Assembly: GCA_046861615.1 (NCBI GenBank)
Contig: JBHHUS010000077.1
Span: 1 to 5,644, forward strand
Reading direction: 5' to 3'
Length of the DNA: 5,644 bases
Source: CAZNUM01 sp046861615
Lineage (GTDB): Bacteria > Fidelibacterota > Marinisomatia > Marinisomatales > TCS55
Part shown: positions 1-5,644 of the stretch, one piece after another
How the letters are laid out: every line of letters begins with the position of its first letter
Position numbering within the stretch: the stretch's first letter is position 1
Notes under the pieces: model-generated
Database searches by the model: none
Told to the model about the DNA's origin: nothing
The model's input: the letters and a program-made list of their open reading frames with translations, nothing else
Translations under genes and position numbers: made by a program

Positions 1-1656
1 TGTACCTGTGCCATAATTAGAATCAATTAGAATCCGATTGCCGTAAATATGAATCGAGTCTGACCCGTCAACCGCATTAATTATTCCACCTGTGATTTTT
101 ATACCCGCCGATGTTCCATATACACCAGTATCAATCTTTACGGCTTCAGTGCTGGCAACATTGTAAAATATTAAATTGTTATTCGCCCCATCTATTACTA
201 CTGCTTTTCCCGCTGTCGGATCAGCGGTTCTAATCACACCACCCGTAATAGTTCCGGTAGAAGTCATACTGCCAGCTAACTCTAAGACACTGGTAGTAGT
301 ATTATATTGCATATAATTGGAAGTTGTCCCGACCCTGACGATTGAATCGGTATATTTGGCTAACTGGGTATGTGAGGTGTCATAAATAAACAGACCCTTG
401 TCCCCCGTATCTGTCCCGAGCCTGATAATTTCATTACCAGAGCCATCTAAAATTTTCACGGCAGCATCATGCTGAATAATCCAATCCCCATTTTCATAAG
501 ACATATCACCGTCAATCTTTAAAGTATCCCCAGCCATTGCCCAGAATCCGTAATCAGCAGAAGTATATCTTACTTCATAGGTAGAAGTGGCATCCGGGGC
601 AGGTGAGAATGATCCCGAAATGGTAATAACAGTGGCAGTATTAGAGCTAACTGTTTTATTCTGACCTGACCCTGTTCCACCCGTGATATAAAGCTGTAAA
701 CCAGTTAATTCATTGGTTTTCCAATCTTTAGTTGAATCTGTTAAGGTGGTGGTTGTCCCGGCGGTAGCAGTACCAGTGGCATTGTTGCGCTTTACCCCAG
801 CCAAATAACCCATAATGACTTTTTCGTTGGTAGCGTCAAAGATAGAGACTCGATTCGACCCCTGATTGAGTTCTATTCTTGCATTTGAAGCAGCAGATCG
901 CAATAATGTAGAGGTTAAATCCCATCCGCCGATAGTTCCACTACTTGTAACCAACTTTCCCGCCGTGTCTAAGGTCGTATTGGCGCTTGAAAAAGAAATG
1001 TTCGTTCCGTCAAAATTAAAGTATCGATCCGTGCTGTTACCGATATACGCTCTCGGTGTACCTGAATTATACTCTAACTGAATCCCCGCATTACCAAACG
1101 TAGTATCGTTGATGTAAAAAGCCTTGGCACTGGAATCCAATACGATATTAGTACTGTTGTAAATCTGGGTTGCACTGATCGTAAACCCGCCGATTGTCCC
1201 TGAATCAGCAAAAATCGTTGTAGCGGTAATATCACCTTTAACAGTTAGGGTTGTTCCGTCCCAATGGATATAATCAGTACCGTTCCCGGCATATAATTCA
1301 TAGTCAGTCCCATCCTTACCGATTAAAACACCTGTGCCAGACCCGAAAGCAACTGAGCCACCGTCAAACTTTAACTGTTCAAGGGCAGCGTTAAGTGAAA
1401 AATTACCACTTAAAAATTTCTGGTTATCAATGGTGAATCCGCCCGCCTTACCTACATTCACTTCAAGGTAAGATTCTTTTCCGCCTCCGCCGTCTGGTTT
1501 ATGCCCTAAAAAGAATCCTAATCCACTGGTGGGATCCCATTCTGTATTGTAAATAGCAGGAAAATAATTCACCCCCCAATCAGATTCCTGATTCCCGGCT
1601 GAGTATTTGCCTGAATTATCTCCCTGAGCGTTGATTATTACTGTTCCTGCTGCCAT
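1..1656 (-). CDS. Phage tail fibre / tail-tip protein, N-terminal 552 residues (3' end outside window)
   Basis: The frame is open from an ATG at 1656 to base 1, exactly 552 codons with no stop, so the C-terminus is missing. The protein is rich in Gly, Thr, Ser, Asn and Asp and looks almost entirely beta-structured, as in phage receptor-binding fibres. After an N-terminal stretch (1-60) ending in a GGGG run, the signature GTIGG(F/W)xI or a degenerate form recurs near residues 72, 153, 240, 468 and 521. Two modules (118-168 and 200-254) also share a GN(G/S)TD...(H/N)(W/F)DGT core. Residues about 292-365 form an inserted domain that begins with TLTDSTKDWKTNEL and ends with PDATSTYEV. Residues 400-442 (ILDGSGNEIIRLG, GLFIYD, QLAKY) match a pattern common in phage tip and fibre proteins. 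The expected role is host-surface binding at the tail. The ATG lies 3 bases after the TAG of the FN3 gene and in its frame. The ribosome site is weak (GAG and AGG only), so translation probably depends on the upstream gene. The fibre assignment rests on composition and repeats; the receptor cannot be inferred. Confidence 0.82.
   Translation of the reverse strand, partial: MAAGTVIINAQGDNSGKYSAGNQESDWGVNYFPAIYNTEWDPTSGLGFFLGHKPDGGGGKESYLEVNVGKAGGFTIDNQKFLSGNFSLNAALEQLKFDGGSVAFGSGTGVLIGKDGTDYELYAGNGTDYIHWDGTTLTVKGDITATTIFADSGTIGGFTISATQIYNSTNIVLDSSAKAFYINDTTFGNAGIQLEYNSGTPRAYIGNSTDRYFNFDGTNISFSSANTTLDTAGKLVTSSGTIGGWDLTSTLLRSAASNARIELNQGSNRVSIFDATNEKVIMGYLAGVKRNNATGTATAGTTTTLTDSTKDWKTNELTGLQLYITGGTGSGQNKTVSSNTATVITISGSFSPAPDATSTYEVRYTSADYGFWAMAGDTLKIDGDMSYENGDWIIQHDAAVKILDGSGNEIIRLGTDTGDKGLFIYDTSHTQLAKYTDSIVRVGTTSNYMQYNTTTSVLELAGSMTSTGTITGGVIRTADPTAGKAVVIDGANNNLIFYNVASTEAVKIDTGVYGTSAGIKITGGIINAVDGSDSIHIYGNRILIDSNYGTGT
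562..783 (-). other. Inserted beta domain within the tail fibre (TLTDSTKDW...TGGTGSGQNKTV...ATSTYEV)
   Basis: Residues about 292-365 of the fibre interrupt the GTIGG repeat series. Key elements in order are a Thr/Ala-rich lead-in, TLTDSTKDW, LTGLQLYITGGTGSGQ, KTVSSNTATVITISG and PDATSTYEV. From memory of phage and environmental bacterial proteins, this layout (TLTDSTKxW, then GxGxGQ, then SNTATTLT, then PDxTSxYE) recurs as a mobile module in unrelated fibre and surface proteins. Its function is unknown to me; a small beta-barrel or adhesive unit is a reasonable guess. Confidence 0.55.
895..1305 (-). repeat. Two tandem protein-level modules in the tail fibre
   Basis: Residues 118-168 (bases 1153-1305) and 200-254 (bases 895-1059) align by eye. 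YAGNGTDYIHWDGTTLTV pairs with YIGNSTDRYFNFDGTNISF, and SGTIGGFTISATQIYNS pairs with SGTIGGWDLTSTLLRS. The GTIGG elements are 87 residues apart. The DNA has diverged, so this is an old duplication within the gene and not a recent DNA repeat. Such modules usually extend a trimeric fibre shaft. Confidence 0.6.
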
Positions 1657-1662
1657 GACCTA
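1654..1662 (-). promoter_or_regulatory. In-frame TAG-GTC-ATG junction between the FN3 and fibre genes
   Basis: On the coding strand the last sense codon of the FN3 gene (GAG, 1663-1665) is followed by TAG (1660-1662), GTC (1657-1659) and ATG (1654-1656), all in one frame. No strong Shine-Dalgarno sequence precedes the ATG; only GAG and AGG triplets occur in GAGTAGGTC. The simplest reading is translational re-initiation or coupling. Amber readthrough would yield a fused FN3-fibre protein. Confidence 0.6.
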
Positions 1663-2313
1663 CTCGAAAATCAATATGCCTTTATTTTGTAAAATGCCGT
1701 CCACGTCCATATCCTTGATTGTTGGTGTTGAAGCCGGTAAAACACTCCGCCATGAAGTAACGTCCATAATTGGCCCAATCGCCATTCCCCTACCCACTGT
1801 TTTGTAAGCGGCAATTCCGAACCGGTAATATTGGTCGGCTTCCAGCCCTAAAAACCGATGGGTAACGGCAGAAACGGAAACTTTGACCGATTTCGATTCT
1901 TCTGAAAGCGTCCCTGGGGCAGAAGAACCCGAATCGTAAAAAATAATAAACCCGTTGGCGGGATTTCCACCCTGCACATAAGACCATTCCAGCGTAATCA
2001 CCGCACTACCGTCATTGTGCAATACCGGTGTCGCCAGTACTTTTGGCACCGGTTTGTTCATTGGTGTTGTGGTTGGACCTCCAATCGTACCGGGTCCACC
2101 AAGATCACCCTCACCCCACGTTCCGCCTCCCTGATCCCCGAAGTAGGGATCGCCCGTTGTGGGAACATAATCACTGGATGGTGCGTTTCCCCCCTTCCCG
2201 AACTCAGTTTTGGTTTTACTGTCCGGCAGTACTTCACCACGAAGTTTTTTCAATTCCCGGTTGAGAAACTGTAAAGCCTTTTTAATGGTGGGGTCTTTTA
2301 CACTGGAAATCAT
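1660..2313 (-). CDS. Small FN3-domain phage structural protein
   Basis: This complete 217-residue gene runs from an ATG at 2313 to a TAG at 1660-1662. Residues 5-30 are a charged helix (IKKALQFLNRELKKL) that could oligomerise or dock. Residues 36-88 are a Gly/Pro/Ser/Thr-rich linker without predicted structure. Residues about 88-190 resemble a fibronectin type III domain: TLEWSY carries the B-strand Trp, followed by GFIIFYDS, then LGLEADQYYRFGIAAY with the typical tyrosine-corner style LxxxxYYxFxIxAY, and a Gly-rich turn. A short tail ends in KGILIFE. There is no signal peptide or membrane segment. FN3 domains are common in phage tail and tip proteins, where they bind surfaces or act as spacers. 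Between the large virion protein and the fibre, a role as fibre adaptor or decoration is plausible but inferred. The start overlaps the previous gene's stop (ATGA) and has no strong ribosome site, which supports coupled translation. The protein shares its frame with the downstream fibre. Confidence 0.85.
   Translation of the reverse strand: MISSVKDPTIKKALQFLNRELKKLRGEVLPDSKTKTEFGKGGNAPSSDYVPTTGDPYFGDQGGGTWGEGDLGGPGTIGGPTTTPMNKPVPKVLATPVLHNDGSAVITLEWSYVQGGNPANGFIIFYDSGSSAPGTLSEESKSVKVSVSAVTHRFLGLEADQYYRFGIAAYKTVGRGMAIGPIMDVTSWRSVLPASTPTIKDMDVDGILQNKGILIFE
2310..2313 (-). promoter_or_regulatory. ATGA start/stop overlap (translational coupling)
   Basis: The TGA stop of the large virion gene (2310-2312) overlaps the ATG of the FN3 gene (2311-2313). 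The sequence just upstream (GCGAAGTTGCA) has no convincing Shine-Dalgarno, so ribosomes finishing the large gene probably re-initiate here. This supports a single transcript and makes the chosen FN3 start likely. Confidence 0.7.
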
Positions 2314-5300
2314 TGCAACTTCGCCGATTGTAAAGTTTTACGGGCATATTTAACCTTTCGGGGCTTTTTTTCCTCCGACCCAAATAATCCACGTCGGATT
2401 TTGTTTACTGCATCCCGTTCAATATTTTTGGGGTTATATCGCTTTTTATCCACGATTTTTCCATAAATCATTACCAGCGGTCGGATTCTCTCTTTATTTA
2501 AAACTGCTTCCAGTGCCCATAATACCTGACGATACCCCACAATGGTTTGATAACTGATTTTATCCCCGGCATAAGCAAGCCTCCGAGCCATTCGCTTAAC
2601 CAGCTTTTCAACCTCAGAATCACTTAAATCCCCATCCACAAGCCCGGTAATAAGGGTATTTACATCGCTAATTGTATTGCTTGGTACTTCCGTCCAACTC
2701 AATACCTCCCCCAATAATGAGCCAATATCCATTTCCCCCATCATTAACGGATTGTAGCTCTTGGAATAGTAACTGCCCTTTCCATAAAAATTCTCCATGT
2801 ACTTCTTAGATAAGACATAGGCAAGTAGCACTGAGGCAATCAACGCCTTGAGCCCGGAAGTTGCTTTTTTAACATCACCCGTTTTGACCCCCTCATAGAA
2901 TATCTTAGCGTCATCAATTCTATTTTGCGTCCAACTTCGGGGGAAAGTGGTTACTCTTAAAACAGCATGACCCAGGGGAGACTGCTCATGAATAGATTTT
3001 TCAAAATTCCCATAGCGGAATTGGGTTTTAATCGTTGCCATGTTTTCAGCAATCCGCAAAGCGACATATTCTTTATTACCAACGTCCAACTCCGCCCTTA
3101 AAATCTTTCTCAGCTCCCGGGGAACTTCATGCCAGAAAATTCTTTCTCTGATCTGCTTAAACCCCTTGCCACTGTTAAGCTGTTTCTTTACTTCTGTGTA
3201 AACCGTCCAGAAATCAGCCCATCGTGAAGTAGTGTCCACCCCGCCATAAAATCCAAATATGGGTCGGATTAAATCACCAAACTTCCCCATTGCATCCAGC
3301 CAGGGCGTTTTCCGCATTCCAAGTAATTCTTGTTCTAAAGACAATAGTTCTGAAACCCTTGATAAAAAGTATCGCTTTACATGGTCAGGGGCATTGGTAA
3401 AGGTTTTGTTTTTCTGAACCTTCAATACACCGCCCGGTCGGAATGTAGTTCTTAAGACCTTCCATAGCACCCTTGGCATATCAAGAGTTCGGGCATAACC
3501 CACCACAAACAACCGCTGGGGGAAGTTTCTCATCCATGCCCTCAGTGTGGTTAGGGCTGGTTTTACAATGGCTGAAATACCACTCTCCAGAAGGTTGTCA
3601 ATCGCTCCCTCCTGTGGAAGTTTATTCAAATTCTTTAGAAATAGCTCAGTGTCTTTTTTTACATTATCCGGCAGACGTGGGTCTCCGAGCATATCCACCA
3701 TATCCATTAGTGGCTCGTCTAAAAACAGGATTTTAAAATCAGACCGGACTTTTCTTAAGTAATCCTCAATAGCATCGCCTTTCGTCCCCTGTTTTTCTTT
3801 TGACTTTAACAGCCCCTTCCCAATTCCGATAAATTCAGGGTCCGCACTGGCAGTATCTAAAATATCCGGTGCATATTTTTCTCTGACAAAACCGTCCACA
3901 TCCTTAATTGCATTTATCAAAGCCTCCGGGCCTTCGTCCTCATAAACCGCCTTAAGGTTTTCTAAATCCGCCTTATCAACTCCCGGTAGCGGAAAATCAC
4001 CGGGGTTTTTATACCATTGCTGAAAACGGTTGACCTTAGTAACCGTCTGAATAAAAGGATCATTGTAATAATCCTTGATCGCATTGGCGACCTTCTGCTG
4101 TGGTTCTGTTAATTCTACATCAGCACCCGTCAGCCAGGCTTTAATAACCTGTCCATCTTCTTCTTTTAAGTGTCGGGCTTCCGGGTAAATCTTTTCCCGG
4201 TAAGTCTGGACTACAATTCTATAATCGTGATACCTGTTAATTAAATCTTCAGACTTATCATATAAAGGGACTTCGGTGCGTCGTTGTGCGGTTTCGAAAT
4301 AGCGTTCTGTCCCTGAGAAGTTTCTTACAAATCGCCGGACTTTACCCTTTTTAAGGGGCTTGGGTTTCAAAAGTTTAGAACGCCGGGCTTCCGCTCCTAT
4401 CTCACGATCAACGAAACTATGTTTATGAGGATCGGAAACAACCCTGCCCGGCAGGTCAATGATTTTTCGGGCTAAATAATCTCTGGCACTCTGGATTCCG
4501 GTTTCTACTTCCGGTTTATTAGGGTCTTTATCCTTCAACCGTTCAATGTATTCGTTAATCTGTTCTGGTTTTAATCCCTTTAGGGTTTCCTGGCCGAATA
4601 ATAGTTGTTTTAATTCCCCGGCTTCCTTATCCGATATATTGTATTCCTTTTGAAGAATATGCGCCCTGGCCAGCAGTTTATTCTTGTCCAGCTTTCGCCC
4701 AAACCGGATAAACCCTTCTTCGCTGTTCCACAAGTTTTTCATGTATTCCCATACTTTGCGGAACCACTCTTTTATTTTTCTGCCTAACTTTTCTGAATAA
4801 TCCCGGAACTTTTCAGCGAAATTGTCAGTGTTAATCCCATGCCTCCGGGCTTCAAGTCTTAATTGAGCGGGTAAGTCCTTAAAAGTGAACTTTCCTACAC
4901 TGATAAGCCCGTCATACAGTAGCCTCATGTTCTGAGGTGTAATGCCGAGAAAACCGAGTTCAATCGTTAAATCTGGGTTAAAACCAAAGGATTGCAGTGT
5001 TTTACGAGCCCTTTCCAACCCGCTCTGTATATCCTTTATTTGTTTCTGCAAATGCTTGACTTTATCTACTCTAAGATTGTTGTCTGGCAAATCTGCAATT
5101 TCTTTTTCCAGTTTGGCAATTTGGGCCGGCCATTTTTGTATTGCCAAATAAGACTCTTTAACCCTTTTCTGGTATGCCTCTGGGGTGGAATCGTATAATT
5201 CGTTGTGGTAACGGGAAGGTACCGTTTTACCCTTCTCCTTAACGTCGGTAGTTGAGCGTTTAGAAAAAATTGTTGTAATTCTTCCCCGTGTTTTAACAAA

Positions 5301-5644
5301 GTCTTTAAATTGGCGTTCGTTTGTTGGTATTCTTACGCTAAACTCAGCATCAAGCCACGGTATTTTGATATTTGCAAAAAACTCATCCCGATTAAGATTA
5401 TTCCTTTCCGTTGATAATGTGTAATAAGTGCCATTTTCATTGTAGAGAGACTTTTTATCCTCTTTATACCGTGTAATTATTTCATCAAATACCGACTGGA
5501 ATAGCTTTTTCTGCTCTTTATCGGGCGTATCTGGCTCAATAGGTAATGGACTTGCGCCCTGTGCTTTGACAGGTGTTTCCCCGGGTGATTCCGGCTTAAC
5601 TGCCCCCCCGGCCTTTGCAGGCACTTTTTCAGGGGGGGCGGGTT
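2310..5644 (-). CDS. Large phage virion protein, C-terminal part; candidate internal-virion / DNA-ejection protein
   Basis: The frame ends at TGA (2310-2312) and stays open to the window edge. The GTG at 5622-5624 is probably an internal Val: it lacks a ribosome site, a PAPPEK stretch precedes it in frame, and the first Met is at residue 233. Numbering from that Val, 1-40 is a Pro/Ala/Glu linker, and 150-210 is charged and coiled-coil-like (IAKLEKEIADL, VKHLQKQIKDIQ). Residues 279-299 are a cationic helix with Trp at 287, 292 and 299. Residues 420-680 are charged helices. The C-terminal third has NFPQRLF (700-706), TTSRWADFW (798-806), TQFRYG (867-872) and TFPRSW (893-898), then a 13-residue hydrophobic stretch (927-939) and a very basic tail. 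This order resembles C-terminal modules of phage 'large polyvalent' and internal-virion proteins, a family impression from pattern only. No catalytic motif is visible; an enzymatic domain could lie upstream. The likely role is a virion component that meets membrane or DNA during ejection, with tape-measure or other structural roles as alternatives. The CDS call is firm and the function tentative. Confidence 0.6.
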   Translation of the reverse strand, partial: PAPPEKVPAKAGGAVKPESPGETPVKAQGASPLPIEPDTPDKEQKKLFQSVFDEIITRYKEDKKSLYNENGTYYTLSTERNNLNRDEFFANIKIPWLDAEFSVRIPTNERQFKDFVKTRGRITTIFSKRSTTDVKEKGKTVPSRYHNELYDSTPEAYQKRVKESYLAIQKWPAQIAKLEKEIADLPDNNLRVDKVKHLQKQIKDIQSGLERARKTLQSFGFNPDLTIELGFLGITPQNMRLLYDGLISVGKFTFKDLPAQLRLEARRHGINTDNFAEKFRDYSEKLGRKIKEWFRKVWEYMKNLWNSEEGFIRFGRKLDKNKLLARAHILQKEYNISDKEAGELKQLLFGQETLKGLKPEQINEYIERLKDKDPNKPEVETGIQSARDYLARKIIDLPGRVVSDPHKHSFVDREIGAEARRSKLLKPKPLKKGKVRRFVRNFSGTERYFETAQRRTEVPLYDKSEDLINRYHDYRIVVQTYREKIYPEARHLKEEDGQVIKAWLTGADVELTEPQQKVANAIKDYYNDPFIQTVTKVNRFQQWYKNPGDFPLPGVDKADLENLKAVYEDEGPEALINAIKDVDGFVREKYAPDILDTASADPEFIGIGKGLLKSKEKQGTKGDAIEDYLRKVRSDFKILFLDEPLMDMVDMLGDPRLPDNVKKDTELFLKNLNKLPQEGAIDNLLESGISAIVKPALTTLRAWMRNFPQRLFVVGYARTLDMPRVLWKVLRTTFRPGGVLKVQKNKTFTNAPDHVKRYFLSRVSELLSLEQELLGMRKTPWLDAMGKFGDLIRPIFGFYGGVDTTSRWADFWTVYTEVKKQLNSGKGFKQIRERIFWHEVPRELRKILRAELDVGNKEYVALRIAENMATIKTQFRYGNFEKSIHEQSPLGHAVLRVTTFPRSWTQNRIDDAKIFYEGVKTGDVKKATSGLKALIASVLLAYVLSKKYMENFYGKGSYYSKSYNPLMMGEMDIGSLLGEVLSWTEVPSNTISDVNTLITGLVDGDLSDSEVEKLVKRMARRLAYAGDKISYQTIVGYRQVLWALEAVLNKERIRPLVMIYGKIVDKKRYNPKNIERDAVNKIRRGLFGSEEKKPRKVKYARKTLQSAKLQ
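2808..2846 (-). other. Hydrophobic segment in the large virion protein
   Basis: Residues 927-939 (ALIASVLLAYVLS) are the only clear run of uncharged hydrophobic residues seen in the protein. They are flanked by Lys on both sides (LK before, KK after). Thirteen residues is short for a full membrane span, so this may be a buried helix, a half-inserted helix or part of a longer span. It directly follows the TFPRSW motif and a charged helix. Confidence 0.5.
5602..5639. repeat. 8-bp G/C inverted repeat with homopolymer arms
   Basis: Plus-strand bases 5602-5609 (gccccccc) are the exact reverse complement of 5632-5639 (gggggggc), separated by 22 bases. The repeat lies inside the coding sequence for the Pro/Gly/Ala-rich linker of the large virion protein, so the mRNA could form a strong GC stem. 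Each arm holds a run of seven identical bases, which are prone to slippage and sequencing error. Confidence 0.55.

Noticed and set aside
866..1081. Plus-strand 71-codon open frame
   Set aside because: It lies antisense inside the continuous fibre frame, has no family resemblance and no convincing ribosome site. It is treated as a shadow of the fibre gene.
1..1656. Diversity-generating retroelement target in the fibre
   Set aside because: Such variable regions lie near the C-terminus, which is outside the window, and no template repeat or reverse transcriptase is visible here.
2017..2274. Plus-strand frames opposite the FN3 gene
   Set aside because: They are antisense to a gene with a clear domain, Cys/Trp/Arg-rich in the manner of random translations, and overlap each other in different frames.
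3473..3762. Plus-strand frames opposite the large virion gene
   Set aside because: They sit entirely within the 1,100-codon minus-strand frame and show no motif or ribosome site.
4942..5299. Short frames on both strands in the coiled-coil coding region
   Set aside because: They are out-of-frame products of the Lys/Glu-rich coding sequence, which tends to give long shadow frames.
5622..5624. GTG as the start of the large virion gene
   Set aside because: The frame remains open upstream to the window edge as PAPPEK, there is no Shine-Dalgarno sequence before it, and it lies within a proline-rich linker. It is more likely an internal Val codon of a longer protein.
1..5644. Genome-wide TAG recoding (alternative genetic code)
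   Set aside because: Only one in-frame TAG exists in about 1,880 codons and the large gene ends with TGA. A recoded phage should show several internal TAG codons.

Overview
The window looks like the virion-structure region of a tailed bacteriophage (Caudoviricetes) or a prophage. Three genes lie head to tail on the minus strand with almost no space between them, so in the direction of transcription the window reads from base 5644 down to base 1. No housekeeping gene, tRNA, rRNA or integrase is visible, and nothing identifies the bacterial host. Base composition is moderately AT-rich by eye.

Layout in transcription order: (1) 5644-2310 is the C-terminal 1110 or so residues of a very large, lysine/arginine-rich, mostly helical protein that begins outside the window. 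Its architecture resembles phage internal-virion, DNA-ejection or 'large polyvalent' proteins. (2) 2313-1660 is a 217-residue protein with a helical N-terminus, a Gly/Pro/Ser-rich linker and one fibronectin type III-like domain. It overlaps the end of the first gene by an ATGA. (3) 1656-1 is the first 552 residues of a tail-fibre or tail-tip protein built of repeated beta-rich modules with a GTIGG(F/W) signature. It has no stop before base 1, so it continues outside the window.

The three products probably act in one virion: a large protein that may be ejected or line the DNA path, a small FN3 protein that may be an adaptor or decoration, and a host-recognition fibre. The order large internal protein then fibre resembles the gp16-gp17 order of T7-like podoviruses, although the short FN3 gene is interposed here. 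That comparison is an inference from order and composition, not from detected homology.

The oddest point is the junction of genes 2 and 3. They are in the same reading frame and separated only by one TAG codon and one GTC codon, so readthrough of the amber codon would fuse the FN3 protein to the fibre. There is no non-coding stretch of note, and no promoter, terminator, CRISPR array, insertion sequence or RNA gene was seen.
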